Of a DNA stretch of 35,196 nucleotides, positions 10,273 through 18,959 are shown in pieces. Made by a program: the position numbers and the translations under genes. Where the stretch lies: the NCBI GenBank assembly GCA_023255435.1, contig JALRIK010000014.1, positions 1-35,196 on the forward strand, read 5' to 3'. Source of the stretch: Marivivens sp. Lineage in GTDB: Bacteria; Pseudomonadota; Alphaproteobacteria; Rhodobacterales; Rhodobacteraceae. The notes under the pieces are model-generated. The model made no database searches, was not told the DNA's origin, and saw nothing but the letters and a program-made list of their open reading frames with translations. Position 1 is the first letter of the stretch; the number at the start of each line of letters is the position of its first letter.

Positions 10273-10799
10273 CAGTTAATTCCTTCCGGCGGAACGGGGC
10301 AGCCCTCGGGGGCTTTGTCACCGTCGAACACGACTTCGCCGCAGTGGTTGATCTGGTGCCAGACAAAGCCGCGGCCGTCCGGCATGACAGCGACGATACG
10401 GTCGATGCCATAGGATACATTTTCAGTGCCGAGGAAGGCGACAGCCTCGCCCGTTTCGAGAGCTGCGCCGATTTCTTTGGCGTCAAAACAGTTGAACCAG
10501 CTAGGCGCAACCAGCGGCTCAGCCTTGTCGTAGATCACGTAGTTGTCGGTGAGCGACCCATAGCTGACAGGCGTTGTGAAACAGGCGCGATAGCGGATCG
10601 GCGAGCTATCAGAGTCGATGGCGGTGAAGTTCTCGAACAGGATCTCTTCGGGGGCGCCCGTGTGGATCGAGGTCAGCTCGACCGAAGAAACCTCGGCGCT
10701 GACTTCTTCATAATAGGCATAGACCTGAAGATAGTAGAGAAGTGCACCAGCGGCGACAGCAATCATGACGATACTCGCAAGGAGGAACTTGAGTTTCAT
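10272..10799 (-). CDS. Small membrane-anchored protein of unknown function (resembles DUF6446-type Rhodobacteraceae proteins)
   Basis: 175 aa with N-terminal signal anchor ([30 protein letters not shown]); overlaps glyQ stop (ATGA) and abuts glyS start. Confidence 0.8.
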   Translation of the reverse strand: MKLKFLLASIVMIAVAAGALLYYLQVYAYYEEVSAEVSSVELTSIHTGAPEEILFENFTAIDSDSSPIRYRACFTTPVSYGSLTDNYVIYDKAEPLVAPSWFNCFDAKEIGAALETGEAVAFLGTENVSYGIDRIVAVMPDGRGFVWHQINHCGEVVFDGDKAPEGCPVPPEGIN

Positions 10800-11716
10800 G
10801 CCGCAAACCCACCGGCTTCGGTCTGGACAAAGGCATCAGCGCAGAGCTTGGCCAAGGCGCGAACGCGGCCGATATAGGCCTGACGCTCTGTGACCGAGAT
10901 CACCCCGCGCGCATCCAGAAGGTTAAAGAGGTGGCTGGCCTTGATGCATTGATCATAGGCGGGGTGAGCAAGGATAATACGCTTGCCCGTCTTGGGATCA
11001 TCGGCAGGCATATCCAAAAGGCGCTGGCACTCAGCCTCGGCATCCTGGAAGTGCTGGAGAAGCATCTCGGTGGTCGCACCATCGAAGTTGTGACGCGAGT
11101 ATTCTTCCTCGGTCTGACGGAAGATATCGCCGTATTTCAGCGCGATCGGCGACTGCGGGTCATTAAACGGCATATCCATAACGTGATCGACGCCAAGCAC
11201 ATACATGGCAAGACGCTCAAGACCATAGGTCAGCTCGCCCGAGACTGGTTTACAGTCGTGACCGCCGACCTGCTGGAAATAGGTGAACTGCGAAACTTCC
11301 ATCCCGTCGCACCAGACCTCCCAACCGAGGCCCCAAGCGCCGAGCGTCGGGCTTTCCCAGTCGTCTTCGACAAAGCGGATGTCATGAAGCGAAGCGTCGA
11401 TCCCGATCGCTTCGAGCGATCCGAGGTAGAGATCCTGAAGATCGGGCGGACTCGGTTTGATGAGCACCTGATACTGGTAATAGTGCTGGAGACGGTTCGG
11501 GTTCTCGCCATAACGGCCATCGGTCGGACGGCGCGACGGTTGAACATAGGCCGCAGCCCAAGCACGGCTCCCCAGCGAACGCAGCGTCGTGGCAGGGTGG
11601 AAGGTGCCCGCGCCCACTTCCATGTCATAGGGTTGAAGCACGGCGCAGCCCTTGGCCGCCCAGTAGTTCTGTAGCCTCAGGATAATTTCCTGAAAAGAAC
11701 GCGGTTTTTCTGCCAT
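10796..11716 (-). CDS. glyQ: Glycine--tRNA ligase alpha subunit
   Basis: [43 protein letters not shown]...[36 protein letters not shown]. Confidence 0.98.
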   Translation of the reverse strand: MAEKPRSFQEIILRLQNYWAAKGCAVLQPYDMEVGAGTFHPATTLRSLGSRAWAAAYVQPSRRPTDGRYGENPNRLQHYYQYQVLIKPSPPDLQDLYLGSLEAIGIDASLHDIRFVEDDWESPTLGAWGLGWEVWCDGMEVSQFTYFQQVGGHDCKPVSGELTYGLERLAMYVLGVDHVMDMPFNDPQSPIALKYGDIFRQTEEEYSRHNFDGATTEMLLQHFQDAEAECQRLLDMPADDPKTGKRIILAHPAYDQCIKASHLFNLLDARGVISVTERQAYIGRVRALAKLCADAFVQTEAGGFAA

Positions 11717-11884
11717 TTTCGACCCTCATGTTCGTTCCGCGCCTTACTAGGCTGCAGGCAAGCTGTGGTCAATTGGTCGGTTTGGCCCAGAAAAGCACAA
11801 ATGGCGTTAATTTGATGCTGCACAGGCTTGACCATCTGATAGGGTCGTCGGGATAAAACAGTAAAGATCAAAAGATTAACCACA

Positions 11885-13693
11885 ATGAAGATGAAAATGC
11901 GATTTGCCGGGGTTATTTTTGCTGCACTTTGCGCCCTTCCCTCTGCGGCCCAGATTACGGGTGACGATATCGGATGGGTCCAGGTCGAAGCCCAACCCAC
12001 GCTGAGCGCCGCTCAAAACGCAATTCGGGGCTATGCCACCAATCTCGAGGATGTAAACGGCTTCTACATGGGGTCGGGTTGGTATGTGATCACCCTTGGG
12101 CCCTATAGCCGCGAAGATGCCGAGAATATCCGCCGGGAGTTGCGCCGCAACGGGATGATTCCGAATGATGCCTTTATTGCCGACGGCACGCGCTATGGCC
12201 AACAGTTCTGGCCCATCGGCGCAGGAAGCGCCGCAACCGTGCAGGACATTCCGTCCAACCTTTCCCTTGCCCCCGCGCAAGATGCCGAACCCGAAGCCGT
12301 GGTAGAGGAAGCCCCAGTCATAGAGGAGGCCGCCGCCGAGGTTGCGACCGCAATCGAGGAGCCTGAGGCACCCGATGAAACCCTGCGCGAAGCTCAGGCG
12401 TCAGAGGCCGCTCTCTCCCGCGACGAGAAAAAAGAGCTTCAAATGATGCTCCAATGGGCAGGGTTCTATTCGGCTGCCATAGACGGTTCATTCGGGCGCG
12501 GAACGCGTAGCTCGATGAGCGACTGGCAAGCAGCAAACGGTTTCGAAGTCACGGGCGTGCTGACAACCCGTCAACGCGCCGAGCTTGCCCGTCAATTCAA
12601 CGCCGTCCTCGAAGGTATGGACCTGACCCTTGTGCGCGATGATGCGGCAGGGATCGAAATCAAGATCCCGAGCGGTGTTGTGGAATTCGAAGAATACGAG
12701 CCCCCCTTTGCGAAATACAAATCCAAGGATGATGTCGGGGCGCGTGTGGTGCTTATTTCGCAACCCGGAGATCAGGATCGCTTTGCAGGGCTCTTTGAAA
12801 TCCTCCAGACGCTCGAAATCATTCCCGTCGATGGCCCGCGTTCACGTGGCAAAGACAGCTTTGAAATCGAAGGCATTGGCGAAGATATCCACTCCTACAC
12901 CTACGCCACGCTTGAAAACAACGAGATCAAGGGCTTTTCGCTGATCTGGCCGAACGGCGACGACGAGCGCCGCATCCGGGTGCTCGAAGAGATGAAAGCC
13001 TCGTTCACGCGCATCGAAGGGACGCTTGACCCCGCGGTTGCCGCGCTTGACGAGGACCAGTCGATCGATCTGATCTCGGGCCTTGCGGTCCGTCAGCCCA
13101 AGATTTCCTATTCCGGTTTCTTTGTCGACCAAGCTGGCACCGTCCTGACGACTTTGGCCGCAGTCGATGCCTGCGAGCGGATCACCATTCAAAAAGACCA
13201 TGATGCGGATGTCGTCCATCGGGACGATGCCTTGGGCCTTGCGGTGCTCAAATCCAGAGACCCGCTCGCCCCGATGGGGATTGCCCAGTTCCAAGGCGCG
13301 GTTCCGCGCCTCCAGTCCGATGTCGCAGTCGCTGGCTTTAGCTATGGCGGTGTCCTTCCGACCCCGACGCTGACCTTCGGCAAACTCGCCGACATGCGCG
13401 GTTTGGGCGGCGAGGAAGAGCTCAAGCGTCTTGATATCAAGGCGGAGCAAGGCGACGCGGGTGGCCCTGTATTCGACAACGGCGGTGCTGTGCTCGGCAT
13501 GCTCACCCCTTGGACCCAAGAGGGCAAGGTTCTTCCTCCTGAGGTCGGATTTGCCGTCGACGCCGAAGCGATCATTGCCTCTCTTGGTAACGCAGGTATT
13601 CGCCTGACGATCACGGATACGATGACCTATATGCCGCCCGAAACGCTTACCAACGCGGCCTCGGATATGACCGTTCTGGTCAGCTGCTGGTAA
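11885..13693 (+). CDS. Exported SPOR-like + PG_binding_1-like + trypsin-fold protein (apparent pseudoprotease)
   Basis: Signal peptide; WYVITLGPYSREDAENIRRELRRNGMIPNDAFI SPOR-like; LQMMLQWAGFYSAAIDGSFGRGTRSSMSDWQAANGFEVTGVLT PG-binding; C-terminal S1-like domain with GDAGGPV. Confidence 0.85.
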   Translation: MKMKMRFAGVIFAALCALPSAAQITGDDIGWVQVEAQPTLSAAQNAIRGYATNLEDVNGFYMGSGWYVITLGPYSREDAENIRRELRRNGMIPNDAFIADGTRYGQQFWPIGAGSAATVQDIPSNLSLAPAQDAEPEAVVEEAPVIEEAAAEVATAIEEPEAPDETLREAQASEAALSRDEKKELQMMLQWAGFYSAAIDGSFGRGTRSSMSDWQAANGFEVTGVLTTRQRAELARQFNAVLEGMDLTLVRDDAAGIEIKIPSGVVEFEEYEPPFAKYKSKDDVGARVVLISQPGDQDRFAGLFEILQTLEIIPVDGPRSRGKDSFEIEGIGEDIHSYTYATLENNEIKGFSLIWPNGDDERRIRVLEEMKASFTRIEGTLDPAVAALDEDQSIDLISGLAVRQPKISYSGFFVDQAGTVLTTLAAVDACERITIQKDHDADVVHRDDALGLAVLKSRDPLAPMGIAQFQGAVPRLQSDVAVAGFSYGGVLPTPTLTFGKLADMRGLGGEEELKRLDIKAEQGDAGGPVFDNGGAVLGMLTPWTQEGKVLPPEVGFAVDAEAIIASLGNAGIRLTITDTMTYMPPETLTNAASDMTVLVSCW

Positions 13694-13711
13694 GGTCAGG
13701 AAAGATCGAAC

Positions 13712-13742
13712 AAAAAAGGGCGCCGTATCTGGCGCCTTTTTT
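13712..13742. terminator. Bidirectional intrinsic terminator between convergent genes
   Basis: aaaaaagggcgcc-gtatct-ggcgccttttttt. Confidence 0.85.
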
Positions 13743-15240
13743 ATGCCCGCCAGAACCGCGGCAGAAAAAGAACAAAGACCGAAACGATTTCGAGCCGTCC
13801 CAACAGCATCCCCAAAATCATGAACCATTTGGCGGGATCGGGATATGTGTTGACCGCCCCCGACGGACCGACTTCGCTGCCGAACACAGGACCGATGTTG
13901 AAGATCGAGGTCCATGCCGCCGTGACCGAGCCCATAAAGCCAACACCTGTCATCCCGATCAACACGATCAAGACACCGAACGACAGGATGAAACAGGTGA
14001 AAAGGAGCATGATCGAGCTGATGACCTCGGGCGAGACGACCCGACCTTCGAATTTCACCGATACGACACGGTTCGGGCTATACATCTTGGCGATCTGGGC
14101 CGAAATCGCCTGAAGCAGGATCTGGTAGCGAAACACTTTGAGCGAGCAGCCCGTCGATCCTGAACAGGCCCCAATCGCGCCCACGGCAAAAAGTATGGCA
14201 AAGGGGAACGGCCCCCATGCCAAAACATCCCCATCACCATAGCCCGTGCCCGAAAAGATCGAAACCACATTGAAAAGCGTGGAGCGAAAGAGCTCCTCGG
14301 AAAACTCGCCCTCGACCGACATGCGGAACACGACGATGAGCAGGATCGCATAGACCGTCCAAGTCAGATAGGTGCGGATCTGGCTATCGCGCCAAAGCGG
14401 CTGCGGGTCGCCCTGAATCAATTGCAGAAAGCGGAGGAATGGAAGCCCTGCAAGCAGCATGAACACGACGCTGACATATTGGGGTGCCCCAGGAAAGGCG
14501 GCAAAGGACGCATCGGTGGTGGAGAATCCGCCCGTGGCAATTGTGGTAAAAGCGTGCACGATGGAATCCGTGACGCTCATACCTGCCGCGACATAAGAAA
14601 TCGCGCAAATTACGGTGAGGATGACATAGATCCAGAGCAGACCCTTGGCGATATCAAGTGCGCGCGGAAGCGCTTTGCCAAAGGTATCGAAGCCTTCCGA
14701 ATGGAAAAACTGCATCCCGCCCACTTTCATCACGGGCAAGAAAATCATCGCGACGATAACAACCCCAAGCCCGCCGAGCCATTGCAAGATCCCGCGCCAG
14801 ACGTGGATTCCATATGAATGGGTCTCGAGACCATGGATTGCGGTCGCACCCGTCGTCGTCATCCCCGACATCGCTTCGAACATCGCATCGACAAGCGAAA
14901 GATTCGTCTCGCCGATCATAAAGGGGATTGCACCGAAAGCGGGCAAAGCGATCCAGACCACGGTCGTCAGCACAAAGCTAAGGCGGACGTTGATCCCCGA
15001 CTTGATCCCGTTCTGACAGGCGAGCGCAAGGAGCACTCCGGCGGTGGTAGTCAAAATGGAACTTTGAAAAAATGTCTCCCATTCGGGATCGTCGGCAAAG
15101 AAATCAAAGGCAAGAGGCGCGATCATGGCAAGGCCAAGAACGGCAATCAAAAGTCCAGTGACATATCCAACGGGGCGCAAGTCAAGCATGGGCGAAGGGT
15201 TGGACCGCCCAAGCGAGCCTGTCAAGCCAGAGCGCTCCAA
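13741..15240 (-). CDS. trkH: Potassium uptake protein TrkH family
   Basis: ALPFMIGETNLSLVDAMFEAMSGMTTTGAT, ATGGFSTTDASFA, FSGTGYGDGD, IGACSGSTGCSLKVFR filter-type repeats. Confidence 0.93.
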   Translation of the reverse strand: MERSGLTGSLGRSNPSPMLDLRPVGYVTGLLIAVLGLAMIAPLAFDFFADDPEWETFFQSSILTTTAGVLLALACQNGIKSGINVRLSFVLTTVVWIALPAFGAIPFMIGETNLSLVDAMFEAMSGMTTTGATAIHGLETHSYGIHVWRGILQWLGGLGVVIVAMIFLPVMKVGGMQFFHSEGFDTFGKALPRALDIAKGLLWIYVILTVICAISYVAAGMSVTDSIVHAFTTIATGGFSTTDASFAAFPGAPQYVSVVFMLLAGLPFLRFLQLIQGDPQPLWRDSQIRTYLTWTVYAILLIVVFRMSVEGEFSEELFRSTLFNVVSIFSGTGYGDGDVLAWGPFPFAILFAVGAIGACSGSTGCSLKVFRYQILLQAISAQIAKMYSPNRVVSVKFEGRVVSPEVISSIMLLFTCFILSFGVLIVLIGMTGVGFMGSVTAAWTSIFNIGPVFGSEVGPSGAVNTYPDPAKWFMILGMLLGRLEIVSVFVLFLPRFWRA

Positions 15241-15276
15241 ACGCTCCGGCTCAGTGTCTAAATCCGCGCATTCGGA

Positions 15277-15504
15277 TCAGATGTAATAGATATCGCGAAA
15301 GACATAGCGCGGAATGCCATCACGGGTAATACCCAGGGCCGCGAGCTCTTCATCGGTCTTGGCATTGAGCGCTATGATTTCGCGCATGTGGCTGCGGCGC
15401 TCCATGTAAGCATTCATGCCTTGGCCGATAGCAACGAAGAAGCGATCGATCTGGTCGCGCAGGCCGACAGGAAACAATTGGATGTGAGTCGTTGTAAGTG
15501 CCAT
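15277..15504 (-). CDS. DUF1127 small protein
   Basis: 75 aa; REIIALNAKTDEELAALGITRDGIPRYVFRDIYYI C-terminal DUF1127-type motif. Confidence 0.75.
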   Translation of the reverse strand: MALTTTHIQLFPVGLRDQIDRFFVAIGQGMNAYMERRSHMREIIALNAKTDEELAALGITRDGIPRYVFRDIYYI

Positions 15505-15556
15505 TTGGAAACCTCTGTCTCTTTGACTGGTTTCCTCCCTAACTCATGACTAGCAC

Positions 15557-15597
15557 AAAAAAATTTGGCCGAGTTGCTCTCTTCGAGCAACTCGGCC
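15557..15597 (-). terminator. Strong intrinsic terminator of folE2
   Basis: Perfect 13-bp stem GGCCGAGTTGCTC/GAGCAACTCGGCC with 5-nt loop; on the minus strand followed by aaaTTTTTTT. Confidence 0.93.
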
Positions 15598-15615
15598 ATG
15601 TCGATCATGCAAGCC

Positions 15616-16827
15616 TTATCCGACGTGGAACAAGGTCGAGAACAGCCGTGGATCGAGACTTTCCGACGCAAAGGTTTTGCCCTCGGTCAGGACGCTCACA
15701 GCATCATGGCTATGAAGGCTTTCCTGATGGCTCGCGATCACGCGGAAGTCACCCACGCGCGCGTCCTTCTGAAGCTGTTCACAGAACAGGCGGGCGGCGT
15801 CTTCCACAAAGATCGGGTTAGCGGCATTCAGCTCTGCAAAGGCCTGCTCGTCTTCACGCTTCACCATCACTTGGGTTTCAGTCGCAACAGCGGCGCGGGC
15901 CAACTCAATGAGGTCTTCGAACCACATCACGGGACCCTGTTCTTCGAGTTCGACTGAAATGCGGGCGACCGAGCGCTGACTGTGCGGTGTAGCAAGCTGT
16001 CCACGGAACTGGCGCGCATGCTCGGAAAGTTCGAGCGAGCAAGGGCAGGTCGAGGAATAAACGTAGTCAAGATGCATGATCCGCTTGCGGACACCTGCCA
16101 CTTCGACCAGCTCGAGAGCGATATCGTAATACTGATACCCCTCAAGCCCCGAACGCAGCGATTTGACCAGAAGCGGGAAGCGGAACCGCATCTGGATACG
16201 CGCATCAAAGCTCTGCAGGTCGGTTTTGTAATCGTCGAGCGCCGCGCTGATCACCTCGAACGAGAACTCCTTTTCGGAGTGCTTGTAAAAGGTGCGCATG
16301 ATGCGCGACATGTTGATGCCCTTTTTCTCGGCTTCGAGGCTAACCGTGCCCGTGACCGAGGTTTCGAGGGTGATATCGGCGCTGTCGCGGGTTTTGAAAC
16401 GGATCGGCAAGCGGAAGTTGCTGATCCCTACATGCTGAATATTGGCCTTGGCCCCACGAATAAGGCTCGAGGGTCCGTTCTGAAGATCGGGCATCGAGGC
16501 TTTGTAAACCTCGTCGACCTGAAAATCCTCTGGATAGGCGCGCGCGAGCGCGGGATAATTGCTGACCTCCTGACCGGGGATCAGGCGCCCGACCAAGGGG
16601 TCGAGCGTTGCGATTTCCTCGGGCGTCACGTCTGCAGCCCAGCGGCGCAGCACGGCAAGCGCCGCTTCCGCCTCTTCACGGCTCGGGAGCCGTTCAAGAT
16701 CAGGCAAGTGAAGGTTCATGTGCGGGTCCCCCTGCTCATCAGTGGCACCCTTCATATCGAGCCCACGCGACAGTTTTTCAACGAATGCGAAGGGTATACG
16801 CTTCAAACCGTCACTTGGATCACTCAT
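15616..16827 (-). CDS. folE2: GTP cyclohydrolase FolE2 (GCYH-IB)
   Basis: VGISNFRLPI, KGINMSRIMRTFYKH, YSSTCPCSLELSEHARQ..ATPHSQRSVARISVE, DAARLFCEQLQKDARV..RVIASHQESLHSHDAVSV. Confidence 0.96.
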   Translation of the reverse strand: MSDPSDGLKRIPFAFVEKLSRGLDMKGATDEQGDPHMNLHLPDLERLPSREEAEAALAVLRRWAADVTPEEIATLDPLVGRLIPGQEVSNYPALARAYPEDFQVDEVYKASMPDLQNGPSSLIRGAKANIQHVGISNFRLPIRFKTRDSADITLETSVTGTVSLEAEKKGINMSRIMRTFYKHSEKEFSFEVISAALDDYKTDLQSFDARIQMRFRFPLLVKSLRSGLEGYQYYDIALELVEVAGVRKRIMHLDYVYSSTCPCSLELSEHARQFRGQLATPHSQRSVARISVELEEQGPVMWFEDLIELARAAVATETQVMVKREDEQAFAELNAANPIFVEDAARLFCEQLQKDARVGDFRVIASHQESLHSHDAVSVLTEGKTFASESLDPRLFSTLFHVG

Positions 16828-16836
16828 TGTTATCCT

Positions 16837-18015
16837 CTAGGCGACATCAAGTGCATTAAGAAGATCACGCAACAGGTCTTCAGGGTCTTCAAGTCCGCAG
16901 GATACACGCACGAGACCCGGAGTGATACCCAAAGTGTCCTTCTGCTCCTGAGGAAGACGCTGGTGCGTGGTGGTCGCCGGATGGGTCACGATGGATTTGC
17001 TGTCAGCAAAGTTGTTGGAGATCGTGAAAACTTCGAGCGCGTTGAGGAACTTGAAGCAAGCCTCCCGCCCGCCCTTCACCTCGATCGCAAAGACGGTTCC
17101 AGCAGCCTCGGCCTGACACGAGGCGAGCGCATACTGGGGATGCGACGGATGACCGGGATAAACGACCCGCGACAGTTTGGGATGGTTCTCGAGCGCGTCC
17201 ACCAATTTCAGGACGGTCGCGGTTTGCGCCCGCACGCGCAGATCAATGGTATCGAGTGATTTGAGCATGACCCAAGCGTTAAAGGGGCTCATCGCGCCGC
17301 CCGTATGCTTGAGATAGGCCTCGACTGGACCACGCACCAAGTCGCGCTTGCCAAGGATAATACCCCCAAGGCAGCGCCCCTGCCCGTCCACATGCTTCGT
17401 TGTCGAATAGACGATAAGGTCTGCTCCTGCCTCGGCTGCATAGCTGTAGACAGGGGTTGCCATAGCGTTATCGCAGACGACGAGCGCTCCGTTGGCATGC
17501 GCCAGATCGCAAACCGCGTTGAGATCAATGACTTCGAGTGTCGGGTTCGAGATGCTTTCGCAGAACACCAGACGGGTATCGGGGCGAATGGCGGCTTTCC
17601 ATGCGTCAAGTTCGCGACCATCCACCAGCGTGATTTCGACACCGAACCGCGCAAGGACGTCCTCAAGAATATATAGGCAAGAGCCGAAAAGTGCGCGGGA
17701 CGAGACAACATGATCCCCCGCCTTCAAAAGCGACATCAGAGCGCCATTGACCGCAGCCATACCCGAAGCGGTCGCAAACCCGGCCTCTACCCCTTCGAGA
17801 TCGGCAAGACGGTCTTCAAGCATCGCAACCGTCGGGTTGCCATAGCGGGCATAGATGAACTCATCCTCGCCCAGTTTGACGAACCGCGCCTCGGCTTGCT
17901 CGGCGGTTTCATAGACGAAACCTTGGGTCAGGAACATCGCTTCGCTCAGCTCGTTATATTGGCTGCGGCGGATGCCCGAATGAATTGCGCGGGTCCGTTT
18001 GCTCCAGTTCGTCAT
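16837..18015 (-). CDS. metZ: O-succinylhomoserine sulfhydrylase
   Basis: Cys/Met metabolism PLP enzyme: RYGNPTVAMLEDRLADLEG, ATASGMAAV, STTKHVDGQGRCLGG (PLP Lys), THPATTTHQRL. Confidence 0.92.
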   Translation of the reverse strand: MTNWSKRTRAIHSGIRRSQYNELSEAMFLTQGFVYETAEQAEARFVKLGEDEFIYARYGNPTVAMLEDRLADLEGVEAGFATASGMAAVNGALMSLLKAGDHVVSSRALFGSCLYILEDVLARFGVEITLVDGRELDAWKAAIRPDTRLVFCESISNPTLEVIDLNAVCDLAHANGALVVCDNAMATPVYSYAAEAGADLIVYSTTKHVDGQGRCLGGIILGKRDLVRGPVEAYLKHTGGAMSPFNAWVMLKSLDTIDLRVRAQTATVLKLVDALENHPKLSRVVYPGHPSHPQYALASCQAEAAGTVFAIEVKGGREACFKFLNALEVFTISNNFADSKSIVTHPATTTHQRLPQEQKDTLGITPGLVRVSCGLEDPEDLLRDLLNALDVA

Positions 18016-18034
18016 GTCCCAAGTTCCTTACAAC

Positions 18035-18068
18035 AAAAAGCCTCGACACCGGCAAAGGTATCGAGGCT
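18035..18068 (-). terminator. Intrinsic terminator between SAM-II aptamer and metZ start
   Basis: Minus strand AGCCTCGATACC-TTTGCC-GGTGTCGAGGCT-TTTTG: 12-bp stem (one G.U) followed by U tract; metZ SD (AAGGA) and ATG follow. Confidence 0.85.
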
Positions 18069-18077
18069 CACCCTCTT

Positions 18078-18131
18078 CCCTTTTTAGCGGCTTGTTTAAC
18101 GTGGCCCGCAATCCGGTTCAAATCGCCACGC
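18078..18131 (-). ncRNA. SAM-II riboswitch aptamer (metA motif)
   Basis: Minus strand GCGTGGCGATTTGAACCGGATTGCGGGCCACGTTAAACAAGCCGCTAAAAAGGG: CGTGG/CCACG P1, GATTTGAACCG loop, TTGCGGGCCACGTTAAA core and GCTAAAAAGG 3' pseudoknot strand all match the SAM-II consensus. Confidence 0.93.
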
Positions 18132-18226
18132 TGCGCAATTACTCTCTTGCAAGAAATTGGTCAAGGAAAAGGCCTTGCCTCCAGCGCGGCTTGCGCCATG
18201 CTGTGCCCGACAAGAAGGAGAGACAA

Positions 18227-18931
18227 ATGTCCACCCCGATCGACCTTTATTTCTGGCCGACGCCGAACGGCCACAAGATCACCATTGCGCTCGAAGAGAT
18301 GGGGCTGCCCTATACCGTGCACCTTGTGAACATCGGCGCAGGCGATCAGTTCAAACCCGAATTTCTCAAGATCGCTCCGAACAACAGGATGCCCGCGATC
18401 ATCGACCATGACGGCCCCGACGGCGCGCCGATTTCCGTTTTCGAGTCGGGTGCGATTTTGCAGTATCTGGGGCGCAAAACTGGAAAATTTTATGGATCGA
18501 CCGAGCGCGAGCGGGTCAACATAGAGCAATGGCTCATGTGGCAGATGGGCGGCGTCGGCCCGATGGCGGGTCAGGCACATCACTTCCTCAAATACGCCCC
18601 GATGATGGACCCGCCCCAAGTGCTCCCCTATGCCCAAGACCGCTACCGCAACGAGGTGGGGCGTCTTTACGGCGTTCTGGATCGCCAGCTCGAGGGCAAA
18701 GCCTTTGTCTGCGGAGACGAGATAACCCTTGCCGACTTTGCGATCTTCCCTTGGGTCAAAGGATGGGAAGGCCAACAGCAGGACATCACCAAGATCCCGA
18801 ACGTCAAACGCTGGCTCGATACGATGTTTGCACGTCCCGCGGTCGAGCGCGGCCTTGCCGTGAACGCCGAGGCGCGTCAGGCCAGCTATAGCAAAGAACA
18901 GATGGACCTTTTGTTCAAAGGCAAGAAGTAA
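18227..18931 (+). CDS. Glutathione S-transferase family (YfcG/YghU-like, Nu-class-like)
   Basis: MSTPIDLYFWPTPNGHKITIALEEMGLPY; SD AAGGAG upstream of ATG; VFESGAILQYLGRKTGKFYG. Confidence 0.88.
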   Translation: MSTPIDLYFWPTPNGHKITIALEEMGLPYTVHLVNIGAGDQFKPEFLKIAPNNRMPAIIDHDGPDGAPISVFESGAILQYLGRKTGKFYGSTERERVNIEQWLMWQMGGVGPMAGQAHHFLKYAPMMDPPQVLPYAQDRYRNEVGRLYGVLDRQLEGKAFVCGDEITLADFAIFPWVKGWEGQQQDITKIPNVKRWLDTMFARPAVERGLAVNAEARQASYSKEQMDLLFKGKK

Positions 18932-18937
18932 CGATAA

Positions 18938-18959
18938 GCGGGGCTTTGACCCCGTTTTA
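18938..18959 (+). terminator. Intrinsic terminator after GST gene
   Basis: CGGGG-CTTTGA-CCCCG-TTTT. Confidence 0.7.

Noticed and set aside
12842-13915. 357-aa minus-strand ORF
   Set aside because: Antisense to the protease-fold gene and crosses the bidirectional terminator.
15567-15597. 13-bp perfect inverted repeat as a mobile element end or operator
   Set aside because: The U7 tract on the minus strand and location just after the folE2 stop explain it as an intrinsic terminator.
15565-15957. 130-aa plus-strand ORF starting in the hairpin after folE2
   Set aside because: Its N-terminus is encoded by the folE2 terminator stem and the rest is antisense to folE2.
15982-17259. 425-aa plus-strand ORF
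   Set aside because: Antisense across folE2 and metZ; no recognisable motifs.
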